A stretch of DNA of 64,000 nt from Bog-756 sp963824645. Lineage in GTDB: Bacteria > Actinomycetota > Acidimicrobiia > Acidimicrobiales > RAAP-2. A program made the position numbers and the translations under genes. Below, one piece after another: positions 1-8,172 of the stretch (the first letter of the stretch is position 1; every line of letters starts with the position of its first letter). Under the pieces are notes generated by a model. It did not search any database. It was given only the letters and a program-made list of their open reading frames with translations, and was not told the DNA's origin. The stretch is taken from NCBI GenBank assembly GCA_963824645.1, contig CAWGQC010000004.1, positions 186,001 through 250,000 of the forward strand, read 5' to 3'.

Positions 1-213
1 GTGTCGGCCGTGTCGGAAGCGGTGGTGGCATGCCTCTCGGGTCAGGAGACCGGTGAGGCCATGGTCATACAGGCCGGGCGGGAAGCTCTGCCCTTCCGGT
101 TCGCCCGGCCACCCGGGCCGCGGGCCGGCGGGACGGTCGGTCAACTGCCCCCGACAGAGCTGACTGCCCACGACCAACGCTGACCCGAAGGCGGCGCCCC
201 CAAACCGGTCGGA
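1..213. other. No supportable gene at left edge
   Basis: These bases lie downstream of the NlpC/P60 gene stop. A 60-codon open stretch on the + strand runs from base 1 to a TGA at 183, but its translation resembles no family I know, and it could be a chance ORF or the tail of a gene beginning before the window. The minus strand shows only very short open stretches. I assign nothing here. Confidence 0.3.
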
Positions 214-1434
214 TCAGGCGACGCGGCCCACGCCGGCGAAATCGTCGCCCGTACGGACGCCGGTGATGTGCACCGTCTCGCCCGTTTCGGGGGCTTCGAT
301 CATCTCCCCGCCTCCCACGTACATGGCCACGTGGTCGGCACCGTCGGGGCCGTAGAAGAGAAGGTCGCCGGGGGCGATGTCGGCCAGTGGGATGTGGGTG
401 GTGGCCGCGTACTGGGCCCCCGAGGTACGGGGGAGGCCGATTCCGGCCTGGGCGTACGACCACTGGACGAGTCCGGAGCAGTCGAAACCGACGCCCGGTG
501 TCTCGCCGCCCCATACGTAGGGCACGCCGATCTGGCTTTCCGCCGCCTGAATGGCGCCGGCCACCCCGCCCGCCACCGGGGGAGGGTTGGCCGCGGCCAC
601 CGAGGTCGGGGCGCTGGCACCGGCGTTGCCGCCACCGCTGGATGCCTGGGTCTGAGCCTGGGCCCGCTGCTGGGCCTGGGCCTGCTGCGCGGCCGCCACC
701 CTGGCGTTGAAGGCTGCTTCGGCCGCCGCCTTGGCCGCCGCCGCTTCGGCCGCCTGTTGCTGTGCGATCAGATGCTGGATGTTGGCGTTCACGCTGCTGA
801 GCGTGGACTGGTCCTGCTGCTCCAACGAGTCCGCCTGGTTCTCCTCGGCGTTCAGGTTCCCGGCGGTGGTGGCAGCTTGCGTCTTCTGCTGTTCGAGCGC
901 GCTCTGGGTGGCTTGCAGCGCGCTCTGAGCCGTGTGCAGATTGTCGATGGTGGTGGTGACGTTGCCGTTGGCGATGGAGGAATACTCCGAGCGGATGCCG
1001 CTGGTGTTCGGGTCGGAGGAGAACATCTGGGTGACCTGGCTGTTGGTGTCACTGTCGGTGTAGTCGCTGATGGCCTCGACCCTCAACTGGCTCTGGTCCT
1101 TGGACACCTTGACCTGGTCGGTGTTCACCTCGGCCTTGTTGGCCGCGATTTGGCTGCCCAGTTGCGACAGCCGGTAGTCGGCCGCCGTGACCTGCCCGGT
1201 CAGTTGGCCGATCTGGTTCTGGGTGGCCTGGATCTTGGCGGTGATGGCCGCCGCTTCGGCCTTGGCGTCGGCGATCTGGTCGGCTGCCGCCGGGCGCGCC
1301 GAAGAGACCACCAGGGCCGCCCCCGCTAACATGGCCACCACCGCGACAGTCGAGAAGACCCGACGGGGAGTGTGGTGGCAGGGGGAGGGCGACGCGCTTG
1401 GCTCTGACGTCGAGAAGCGCTCGGCGTGAGTCAT
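214..1434 (-). CDS. Secreted NlpC/P60 peptidoglycan endopeptidase with coiled-coil
   Basis: This 406-residue protein should cleave stem peptides in peptidoglycan outside the membrane. An Arg-containing N-terminus is followed by a hydrophobic segment (about residues 25-45) ending in Ala-rich residues, which fits a signal peptide. Residues of about 52-240 form a Gln/Ala-rich coiled coil with regular heptads, as in RipA/CwlO-type hydrolases, then a low-complexity Ala/Gln linker. The C-terminal 120 residues are an NlpC/P60 domain with the catalytic Cys in FDCSGLVQWSY and His in DHVAMYVGGG. The layout matches actinobacterial cell-separation hydrolases, where the coiled coil usually mediates regulation by a membrane partner. 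The start is the ATG at 1434; the leader upstream carries a candidate promoter with an inverted repeat. Confidence 0.9.
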   Translation of the reverse strand: MTHAERFSTSEPSASPSPCHHTPRRVFSTVAVVAMLAGAALVVSSARPAAADQIADAKAEAAAITAKIQATQNQIGQLTGQVTAADYRLSQLGSQIAANKAEVNTDQVKVSKDQSQLRVEAISDYTDSDTNSQVTQMFSSDPNTSGIRSEYSSIANGNVTTTIDNLHTAQSALQATQSALEQQKTQAATTAGNLNAEENQADSLEQQDQSTLSSVNANIQHLIAQQQAAEAAAAKAAAEAAFNARVAAAQQAQAQQRAQAQTQASSGGGNAGASAPTSVAAANPPPVAGGVAGAIQAAESQIGVPYVWGGETPGVGFDCSGLVQWSYAQAGIGLPRTSGAQYAATTHIPLADIAPGDLLFYGPDGADHVAMYVGGGEMIEAPETGETVHITGVRTGDDFAGVGRVA

Positions 1435-1486
1435 ATCGCCCCACTGTTTAGTCGACGCCGGCCTCCGTCACAAGGACCCCCTCCCC

Positions 1487-1516
1487 AAATACCGCTTTGA
1501 GCAGGTATTTCGTCAA
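1487..1516 (-). promoter_or_regulatory. Candidate promoter with inverted repeat for the NlpC/P60 gene
   Basis: Read on the minus strand, TTGACG (1516-1511) is followed 18-19 bases later by a weak -10-like GTATTT. A perfect 7-base inverted repeat, AAATACC and GGTATTT with a 10-base spacer (1487-1493 and 1504-1510), fills the space between the two elements. That is where a repressor would block polymerase. Only the sequence arrangement supports this. Confidence 0.35.
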
Positions 1517-1623
1517 TGGGAAAGCAAAGGTGGGCGGCGGCGGTGCGGCGGTTGGGTGTCCACCTCCGCCCCGATGCCCGGCGGTCGTTCCCGGTGTCGA
1601 TCGGCAGGGTAGGGTCGATCTCC

Positions 1624-2316
1624 ATGGGCGAGATCATCCAATATGCCAGCAATGGGGGGAGCGGGCGCGGCTACCTCGCTGTCCCCCAGGGAGGTGCCGA
1701 CGGTACGGCGGGAATCGTCGTTCTCCAGGAGTGGTGGGGACTGGTCGAGCAGATCACCCGGACCTGCGACCGGTTGGCCAAGGCCGGATTCACCGCCCTG
1801 GCTCCCGACCTCTACGACGGGGCCACCGTCCCCCTGACCGAGCCGGACGAAGCGGGCAAATTGATGATGGCACTGACGATGGAGTCGGCGGCCAAAGACC
1901 TGAGTGGTGCCGTCGACGAGCTCCTGGGCCGTACCGGCCGGCCCGGCGTAGGGGTCATCGGGTTCTGCATGGGGGGTGGGCTGGCTCTGGTTCTGGCCAC
2001 CCAGCGTCCCGACGCCGTCAAGGCGGTGGTACCGGCCTACGGCCTCATCCCCTGGCCCGACGCCCGTCCCGATTACAGCCGATTGGACGCCGCCGTCCGG
2101 GTGCACGCCGCCGAGGAGGACGACTATTTCGATCCGGACGCAGCACGCGCTCTCGAAGCCGAGCTTCGAGGGCTGGGCAAAGACGTCGAGATCTACCTCT
2201 ATCCCAACGCCGGGCACGCCTTCTTCAACGAGGACCGGCCCGAGGCGTACCACGCCGAGTCGGCGGAGCTGCTGTGGGACCGTGCTGTCGAGTTCTTCCG
2301 CTCCACACTCGGCTGA
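1624..2316 (+). CDS. Dienelactone hydrolase family protein
   Basis: This 230-residue alpha/beta hydrolase belongs to the dienelactone hydrolase family, which opens lactones or related esters in the cytoplasm; the true substrate is unknown. The nucleophile elbow is GFCMGG with Cys rather than Ser, the acid is in EEDDYFD, and the His is in NAGHAFFNE, giving the Cys-Asp-His triad of the family. The conserved QEWWGL near residue 37 also fits. I chose the ATG at 1624, 36 codons inside the longest ORF, because the family N-terminus begins there and TAGGGT lies 8 bases upstream as a -10 box for a leaderless transcript. The following gene starts 13 bases after the stop. Confidence 0.88.
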   Translation: MGEIIQYASNGGSGRGYLAVPQGGADGTAGIVVLQEWWGLVEQITRTCDRLAKAGFTALAPDLYDGATVPLTEPDEAGKLMMALTMESAAKDLSGAVDELLGRTGRPGVGVIGFCMGGGLALVLATQRPDAVKAVVPAYGLIPWPDARPDYSRLDAAVRVHAAEEDDYFDPDAARALEAELRGLGKDVEIYLYPNAGHAFFNEDRPEAYHAESAELLWDRAVEFFRSTLG

Positions 2317-2329
2317 GACCTGAGGCGAC

Positions 2330-3574
2330 GTGGCCCGAGCCGGACTGGTCGAGCAGTACCTGACCCTGGGGCTGCGTCTGGGTCGGCACATCGACGGACT
2401 GGTCGACGCCTACTACGGGCCGCCCGACCGGTCGGCCTCGGTCGACAACGAGCCGGTGCAGCCCCCCGTCCAGCTGGTAGCCGAGGCCCGTTCCCTGGTG
2501 GCGGCCATCGACAGCGGGGCTCCGCTGGATACCTCGGAACCCGGCGAGGACGGCTCCGCCCCCGCCCGTCGGCACTGGCTGCGGGCCCAGGTGGTCGGTC
2601 TCATGACCACGGCCCGCAAACTGGCCGGTGACCGGATCGGCTACGCCGACGAGGTCGAGGCCTGCTACGGCGTACGTCCGACACGGGTGGAGGACGACGC
2701 CCTGGTCGAAGCCCACCGACAGCTCGACGAGGTGCTGCCCGGGTCCGGGGACCTGGCCGACCGGCTGGTGACCTGGCGGGAATCCCATGCCGTGCCGCCT
2801 GAGTTGCTGTTCGCCGCCATCCATTCGCTGGCCGACGACCTCCGGGCCCGGACCCTGGACCTGTTCGGACTGCCCGAAGGCGAGCACGTGGAGTTCGAAC
2901 TGGTGTCCGACCAGCCGTGGGCCGGGTTCAACTACTACCTGGGCGGACTGCACAGTCGGGTGGCCATCAACACCGACCTTCCCGTCCTGTCCACCGGCCT
3001 CGCCCATCTGGTGGCCCACGAGGCCTACCCGGGTCACCACACCGAACACACCCGCAAAGAGGTCGGACTGGTGCGCCGCCGACAGTGGTGGGAGGAATCC
3101 ATCTTCCTGGTGGGCACGCCGCAGTGCTTGTTGGCCGAAGGGCTCGCCGACCTCGGTCTGGAGGTGGTCATGGGCCGCCGCCCCGAGGCCATCGTGGCCG
3201 GCCATCTTCGTCCCCTCGGCATCCGCTACGACGCCGACGTGGTGGCGGCGGTGGCCGAGGCGGGGGAGGCGCTCGGCGCCGTTCGCCAGAATGCCGCCTT
3301 CCGCCTCCATGAGGACGGTGCCGACCCCGAGGTGGTCACCGACGAGGTGGCCCGCTTCGGTCTGTTGTCGCGAGAGCGCGCCGCCAAGGCGGTGGAATTC
3401 CTGGTCCACCCCACCTGGCGCGCCTATCTCACCTGCTACGTGGAGGGCCTGCCGTTGTGCCGATCGTTCGTGGACGGCGACCCGGCCCGCTTCGACCGGC
3501 TGCTGTCGGAACAACTCACCCCCGACCTCCTGCAGGACCAGATCCGTCGGGATCGGAGCGACGTGGCCCACTGA
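2330..3574 (+). CDS. DUF885 family zinc peptidase-like protein
   Basis: The 414-residue product carries the motif HEAYPGHH at about residues 230-237, the metal-binding signature of the DUF885 family. Members are predicted metallopeptidases related to carboxypeptidase Taq, and the second half keeps the Glu-rich helix of a catalytic domain (ESIFLVGTPQCLLAEGLADL). No signal peptide is visible, so it is probably cytoplasmic. The start is a GTG 13 bases after the dienelactone hydrolase stop, so the two are probably cotranscribed. It is shorter than many DUF885 proteins, which often exceed 550 residues. The peptidase activity itself is a family-level prediction. Confidence 0.8.
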   Translation: MARAGLVEQYLTLGLRLGRHIDGLVDAYYGPPDRSASVDNEPVQPPVQLVAEARSLVAAIDSGAPLDTSEPGEDGSAPARRHWLRAQVVGLMTTARKLAGDRIGYADEVEACYGVRPTRVEDDALVEAHRQLDEVLPGSGDLADRLVTWRESHAVPPELLFAAIHSLADDLRARTLDLFGLPEGEHVEFELVSDQPWAGFNYYLGGLHSRVAINTDLPVLSTGLAHLVAHEAYPGHHTEHTRKEVGLVRRRQWWEESIFLVGTPQCLLAEGLADLGLEVVMGRRPEAIVAGHLRPLGIRYDADVVAAVAEAGEALGAVRQNAAFRLHEDGADPEVVTDEVARFGLLSRERAAKAVEFLVHPTWRAYLTCYVEGLPLCRSFVDGDPARFDRLLSEQLTPDLLQDQIRRDRSDVAH

Positions 3575-3631
3575 AGTTCCGGTGTGGCGATAGGCCGCAC
3601 CGGACACGCCCCCCCTGTGACCCCGGCCATT

Positions 3632-3660
3632 TTGGGGGGTGCCCCGAATGGCCGTACCAT
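3632..3660 (+). promoter_or_regulatory. Promoter of mcl, leaderless type
   Basis: TTGGGG (3632-3637) and TACCAT (3655-3660) are separated by exactly 17 bases, and the mcl ATG follows after 6 more bases. No Shine-Dalgarno fits in that gap, so a transcript initiated here would start at or near the ATG. The same geometry is seen upstream of the dehydrogenase at 35100. Confidence 0.6.
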
Positions 3661-3666
3661 CGAAGC

Positions 3667-4605
3667 ATGTCCGAACGCTCCCGCCATCTGCCCCGCCGCT
3701 CGTGCATGTCGTCCCCCGGTTCGAACGAGCGGTTCCTAGCCAAGGCGCCGACGGTCCCCGCCGACATGAGTTTCCTCGACCTGGAGGACTCGGTGGCCCC
3801 GCTGGAGAAAGAGGCGGCCCGGGCCAAGGTGGCCGACGCCATCAAGAACCTGCCCTGGGACGATCGGGTCCTGTGCGTGCGCATCAACGCCTGGGACACC
3901 GAGTGGACCTACGAGGACGTTATCGAAGTGGTCGGCCACGCCGGCGAGCGGCTCGATGAGCTCATGCTGCCCAAGGTCCAGACGGCGGCCGAGGTGGTGG
4001 CCCTCGACCTGCTGCTGTCCCAGGTCGAGAAGAAGAGCGGCCTACCGGTCGGACACATCGGCATCGAAGCGCAGATCGAGACCACCCGCGGCCTGATCAA
4101 CGTGGAGGAGATCTGTGCCGCCTCACCCCGCCTCGAGACCATCATCTTCGGGCCGGCCGACTTCGCCGCCTCCATGGAGATGCCGGTGCTGACCGGTGGC
4201 GTGGCCATCCCCGAGTACCCCGGCGACCACTTCAATTACGTTTTCTCGAAGATCCTGATGGCCGGACGGGCCAACGGTCTTCAGGTCATCGACGGACCCT
4301 TCCTCAAGGTCCGCGAGCTGGACAGCCTGCGCCAGTTCTCCCAGCGGACCCGGGTCCTGGGCTATGACGGCAAGTGGGCCCTCACCCCCGACCAGGTGGG
4401 CGTGCTCAACGAGGTCTACTCACCCACCCAGGAGCAGTTCGACCGGGCCTGGGACATCCTCGACGCCTACCGGAAAGCGACCGAGGACGACCGGTCGGGT
4501 GCGGTGATGTTCGGCGACGAGATGATCGACGAGGCCTCCCGCAAAATGGCCACCAAGTTCGTCGTGCGGGGCGAGCGGGCCGGGCTCACCCGGTCGCCGG
4601 GCTGA
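3667..4605 (+). CDS. mcl: Malyl-CoA / beta-methylmalyl-CoA lyase (HpcH/HpaI family)
   Basis: The 312-residue protein is a CoA-ester lyase of the citrate lyase beta/HpcH family. It should cleave malyl-CoA and beta-methylmalyl-CoA to glyoxylate plus acetyl- or propionyl-CoA. FLDLEDSVAPLEKEAAR, LPKVQTAAEV, IEAQIETTRGLIN and GPADFAASM align well with remembered Rhodobacter Mcl1, including the acidic metal ligands. The ATG at 3667 is preferred over longer ORF starts because of the promoter 6 bases upstream. The neighbour facing it on the other strand is methylsuccinyl-CoA dehydrogenase, which supports a role in the ethylmalonyl-CoA pathway. A malyl-CoA thioesterase paralogue cannot be excluded from sequence alone. 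Confidence 0.82.
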   Translation: MSERSRHLPRRSCMSSPGSNERFLAKAPTVPADMSFLDLEDSVAPLEKEAARAKVADAIKNLPWDDRVLCVRINAWDTEWTYEDVIEVVGHAGERLDELMLPKVQTAAEVVALDLLLSQVEKKSGLPVGHIGIEAQIETTRGLINVEEICAASPRLETIIFGPADFAASMEMPVLTGGVAIPEYPGDHFNYVFSKILMAGRANGLQVIDGPFLKVRELDSLRQFSQRTRVLGYDGKWALTPDQVGVLNEVYSPTQEQFDRAWDILDAYRKATEDDRSGAVMFGDEMIDEASRKMATKFVVRGERAGLTRSPG

Positions 4606-4626
4606 ACCGGTCGGAGATCGGCGGGC

Positions 4627-6252
4627 TCAGCCGGCGGCGTTGGCCAACAGGCGTCGGGCGATGACCTTGAGGGCCAGGGTCTCGTCGGCCCCCTCGAAGA
4701 TCGAGAGCACCCGGGCGTCGACGAAGTAGCGACTGACGGCGTACTCCTCGGCGTAGCCCATGCCGCCGTGGATCTGGATCGCCTCCCGGGTGACCCACTC
4801 GGCGGCCCGGCAGACATAGGCCTTGACCATGGAGGCCTCCAGGGATCCCTCTCCTTTGGACATGAGTCGGGCCACCTCGTAGGAGAATTGCCGGGTCACC
4901 TGGATGAGGACGGCCATGCGGGCCAGCTTGGCCCGGGTCAGCTGGTACTCGAGGATGGGGGACCCGAACACCACCCGGTTGGCGGCGTAGTCGAGGGCGG
5001 TCTCGTAGGCCGCCTGCATGACCCCGATGGCCCGGGCCGCCGTCTGCAACCGGCCGTTCTCGAAACCCTGCATCTGCAAGTAGAAGCCCCGTCCGATCCC
5101 CTCGGTGCCGCCCACCAGATTGTCCTCGGGGACGAACCAGTCCTCGAAGGCCACCTCGTAGGAGTGCATGCCCCGGTAGCCCAGGGTGTCGATGGCCCGG
5201 CCCTCCATCCGCCCGGTGGAGCCGGCGGGACGACCGGCCTCGCCCGGGTCCTGGGTGAAGGCGAAACCGTGCCCCTCGGCCCGGCCTTTCTCCACCAGGA
5301 ACAACGACAGTCCCCGGTGGGCCTTGGTCCGGTCCGGATCGGTGCGGGCCAGAAGCATCAGCACCTCGGCCCGGGCGGCGAAGGTGCACCAGGTCTTGAC
5401 TCCGTTGATCAGCCACCCTCCAGCGGTGGGGGTGGCCGCCGTGACCACGCCGGCCACGTCGGAGCCGAAGTCCGGCTCGGTCACGGCCACCGCCCCCATG
5501 ACCTGGCCGGAGGCCAGGCGGGGCAGCCAGCGCATCTTCTGGTCCTCGGTCCCGCCGTGCACCAGGGCCCGGGTGAGGATCTCGGGCCGGGTGATGAGTG
5601 AGCCCCCGGCGCCGAGCGAACCCCAGGCCAGCTCCTCGGTGGCCACCAGCATGCCCATGTAGTCGGACTCCCCGCCGGTGGCGAAACCGCCGTACTCCTC
5701 GGGAACGGACATACCGAAGCCGCCCATCTCGGCCATCCCGCCGATGATCTCCTCGGGGATGTCGGTGTTGGCCCGGTGGATGTGCTCGGCCCGCGGTCGG
5801 ATCTGGTCGGCGGCGAAGCGGTGGAACGTCTCCCGCACCAATTCGAAGTCGGGGTCCAGGTGGCGGGAGCCGGGCTCGTCGGCCAACGAGCTCAGGAATT
5901 CAGGATCTCGGAAGCTCGTGACGAAGTCCAGCACCGACTCCGCCCAACCGGGGGCCACGCCCCAGGCCGTGGTGCGCCCGAAGGTGCGGCCGGCCAGGTC
6001 GGCCACGGCGTCGGCCACGAAGGCGCAGGCGATGCGGGCCTCGGTGTCGCCGTGTGATCCGTAGGTGAGGGCGGCCTCGGCCGCCCGGACGGCCGCCGCC
6101 GCGTGGGCCAGGTCGTAGGCCAGGACCTGGGCCTGATCGGGCCCTCCGGACCGGGCCAGGGCGGCCACCCCGGCCTCGATGACCGACTGGGACAGACCCA
6201 CCGCCTCGGCGGCGGCGGCCAGGTCAGCGGGGACAACGCGGTCAGCAGACAC
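4627..6252 (-). CDS. mcd: Methylsuccinyl-CoA dehydrogenase (acyl-CoA dehydrogenase with N-terminal extension)
   Basis: This flavoprotein has 541 residues, about 150 more than a typical acyl-CoA dehydrogenase. The extra length is an Ala-rich helical N-terminal region (residues 1-125), as in methylsuccinyl-CoA dehydrogenase. The core has RGLSLFLVEK, LGYRGMHSYEVAFEDW and RLQTAARAIGVMQAA, all close to Rhodobacter Mcd as I remember it, and IFEGADE holds the expected catalytic Glu. It would oxidise (2S)-methylsuccinyl-CoA to mesaconyl-CoA and pass electrons to ETF. The gene converges on mcl with a 21-base gap. The start is a GTG with TAGCCT 6 bases upstream. A generic acyl-CoA dehydrogenase is the alternative. 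Confidence 0.8.
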   Translation of the reverse strand: MSADRVVPADLAAAAEAVGLSQSVIEAGVAALARSGGPDQAQVLAYDLAHAAAAVRAAEAALTYGSHGDTEARIACAFVADAVADLAGRTFGRTTAWGVAPGWAESVLDFVTSFRDPEFLSSLADEPGSRHLDPDFELVRETFHRFAADQIRPRAEHIHRANTDIPEEIIGGMAEMGGFGMSVPEEYGGFATGGESDYMGMLVATEELAWGSLGAGGSLITRPEILTRALVHGGTEDQKMRWLPRLASGQVMGAVAVTEPDFGSDVAGVVTAATPTAGGWLINGVKTWCTFAARAEVLMLLARTDPDRTKAHRGLSLFLVEKGRAEGHGFAFTQDPGEAGRPAGSTGRMEGRAIDTLGYRGMHSYEVAFEDWFVPEDNLVGGTEGIGRGFYLQMQGFENGRLQTAARAIGVMQAAYETALDYAANRVVFGSPILEYQLTRAKLARMAVLIQVTRQFSYEVARLMSKGEGSLEASMVKAYVCRAAEWVTREAIQIHGGMGYAEEYAVSRYFVDARVLSIFEGADETLALKVIARRLLANAAG

Positions 6253-6261
6253 GGGGCCAGG

Positions 6262-6927
6262 CTACCGAAGGGCGGGGTCGTCCCCGCCCGGGGCCCGGGC
6301 CACCACGGTGACCAGAGGGGGCAGGACCACAGGGTCGTCACCCGGGTCGACCTCGGTCAGGACGGTGAGGTAGTCGGCCACCGGCCCCGGCCCCACCCCG
6401 GCCGGCGCTTCGGCCCAGGTATCGACGGTGATCAACCCGGCGTCGCGGGCCAGGGCGGGGAGGAGGGCCCCGATGTCGGGATGGGGTGCCCCGGGCATGG
6501 AGAAGGGCCGGCCGTCGATCCGACCGGCCGAGGTGATCGGCTCCTGGGCCACCACCCACCCGCCGGGGCGTACGGCGCCGGCCATGCGGGCCAGCACGAC
6601 CGCCGGATCGTGCACGTGGAGGAGCAGGAAACGGCAGAAGGCCAGGTCCACCCGCTCCGGCAGACGCAGGTCCTCGCCGGCCTGGGTGATGGCCACAACC
6701 TGGCTGTGGGCGGCGGCGGCCGCTGCCACCTCATCGCGCGCCTCGGGGTCGCTGTCCACCGCGTAGACCCGTCCGTGACGGCCCACGATCTCGGCCAGGG
6801 CCACCGACACGTCCCCGCCGCCCGCACCGACGTCCACGCAGGTCCACCCCGGCCCGATGCCCAGGCGATCGAGGGCGGTGGCCAGGGGTCGGCGGTAGAC
6901 GTCGTCACGTAGGCCCCGAAGCTCCAT
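6262..6927 (-). CDS. Class I SAM-dependent methyltransferase
   Basis: The 221-residue protein has the glycine-rich SAM site CVDVGAGGGDVSVAL followed by VYAVDSDPEA and the later motif VRPGGWVVAQEP, so it is a Rossmann-fold methyltransferase. The substrate is unknown. The open frame extends 72 codons further upstream with Pro/Gly/Asp-rich sequence; I chose the ATG at 6927 because homology begins at MELRGLRDDVYRRP and TACCCT lies 6 bases before it. Its stop is 9 bases from the mcd start on the same strand, but mcd has its own promoter-like box, so joint expression is uncertain. Confidence 0.8.
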   Translation of the reverse strand: MELRGLRDDVYRRPLATALDRLGIGPGWTCVDVGAGGGDVSVALAEIVGRHGRVYAVDSDPEARDEVAAAAAAHSQVVAITQAGEDLRLPERVDLAFCRFLLLHVHDPAVVLARMAGAVRPGGWVVAQEPITSAGRIDGRPFSMPGAPHPDIGALLPALARDAGLITVDTWAEAPAGVGPGPVADYLTVLTEVDPGDDPVVLPPLVTVVARAPGGDDPALR

Positions 6928-7093
6928 CGTCCCAGGGTAACCGGCACTCCCATCCGGCTCCGCCTCCGGCCCCGGTGGTACGGGCCCGGCATGGTCACCG
7001 GCGGTCGGCGCAGGAGCCGACGGCGGGGTCGGGCTCCCCGTCGACGTGTCACGGGCACCGCTTCGACCACGTGAGCCGGTATCCTCGCCATTT

Positions 7094-7525
7094 GTGAGAG
7101 TGACCATGATGCTGTGTGACGCCGCGCAGGTGTCCGACGGCAAGCTCTATGTGCTGGGCGGCGGCTGGAGTATGACCGGACCCGACCCGGTACCGTCGGC
7201 CATCGCCCTGAAGATCGACGTGGGCTGGCACGAGGCCGAGTCGGCCCATCACTGGGAGCTCTTCTTGGAGGACGCCGACGGCCGACCGGTGCTGGTCGAC
7301 ACGCCGGACGGGGAGCACCCGGTCGAGGTGCGGGGTGAGTTCACCGTGGGCCGCCCTCCCGGCATCCCCGAGGGTTCGCCCATCGACGTAGCCCTGGCCG
7401 TCAACCTGGGACCGTTGCCGCTCACACCGGGCACCCGGTACACCTGGCGCATGGCCATCGACGGGGAGTCCCACACCGACTGGGTGCTGGGCTTCACCAC
7501 CCGGCCCACCCTGGTCCGCGACTGA
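7094..7525 (+). CDS. DUF6941 family protein
   Basis: The 143-residue product begins MRVTMMLCDAAQVSDGKLYV and continues LGGGWS, matching an actinobacterial family of unknown function that I know as DUF6941. It appears to be a single beta-rich domain without signal peptide or membrane segment. The GTG at 7094 is chosen because the family N-terminus starts there; the longer frame adds 16 unconserved codons. It diverges from the methyltransferase gene, leaving 166 bases for both promoters. No function can be inferred. Confidence 0.65.
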   Translation: MRVTMMLCDAAQVSDGKLYVLGGGWSMTGPDPVPSAIALKIDVGWHEAESAHHWELFLEDADGRPVLVDTPDGEHPVEVRGEFTVGRPPGIPEGSPIDVALAVNLGPLPLTPGTRYTWRMAIDGESHTDWVLGFTTRPTLVRD

Positions 7526-7600
7526 CCCAGCCGGTGGGCCGGCGATCGGCGCCGCCTCCGCGCGTTGGACGCATGGACGACGGCGTACTACACCAGCCCC

Positions 7601-8113
7601 ATGACCACTTACGACCGACCCTTCGGGCGCTACTACGAGGAGTTCGAACCGGGCGACGTCTACCGCCACTGGCCCGGCAAGACCATCACCGAAGCGGACG
7701 ACCACCTGTTCTGCATGATCACCATGAACCACCATCCCCTGCATACCAATGCCTGGTACGCCGAGCACGAAACGGTCCAGGGCAAGAACGTGGTGGTCGG
7801 CAACCTGGTCTACTCGCTGGTCCTCGGACTCTCGGTCCCCGACGTGAGCGGGGCGGCCATCGCCAATCTCGAGGTCGAGTCGCTCATCCACCGGGCTCCC
7901 ACCTTTCACGGCGACACCATCTACGCCGAGACGAAGGTCATCGGCAAGGTGCCCTCGAAGTCCAAGGACGACCGCGGTGTGGTCACCGTCGAGTCCAAGG
8001 GCTTCAACCAGCGCGGTGAAGAGGTGTGCTTCTTCCGGCGGAAGGTGATGGTGTGGAAGAAGGAGTTCGCTCCCGCCCGCCGGCGCCCCTACGGCGACGA
8101 CGTCTGGAGCTGA
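7601..8113 (+). CDS. MaoC family dehydratase, candidate mesaconyl-CoA hydratase
   Basis: The 170-residue hot-dog-fold protein has GKTITEADDHLFCMITMNHH and PLHTN, the MaoC-type hydratase signature with its catalytic Asp and His. Such enzymes hydrate enoyl-CoA esters. Proteins of this length and motif accompany mcl and ethylmalonyl-CoA mutase genes in Streptomyces, where they are proposed to hydrate mesaconyl-CoA. Close neighbours here are mcl and mcd, so that role is the best inference, although Rhodobacter uses a longer two-domain enzyme for the step. The ATG at 7601 replaces an in-frame TTG at 7565 because the conserved region starts just after it. Confidence 0.75.
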   Translation: MTTYDRPFGRYYEEFEPGDVYRHWPGKTITEADDHLFCMITMNHHPLHTNAWYAEHETVQGKNVVVGNLVYSLVLGLSVPDVSGAAIANLEVESLIHRAPTFHGDTIYAETKVIGKVPSKSKDDRGVVTVESKGFNQRGEEVCFFRRKVMVWKKEFAPARRRPYGDDVWS

Positions 8114-8172
8114 GCCCGCTGCCGAGGCAGGGGGAGGCGGCCCCACCCCGTGACCGGGGTCAGGTCCGGGCC

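Noticed and set aside
1435..1623. Possible c-di-AMP (ydaO-type) riboswitch upstream of the NlpC/P60 gene
   Set aside because: Such switches often precede actinobacterial wall hydrolases, but I could not match the conserved core in the minus-strand leader.
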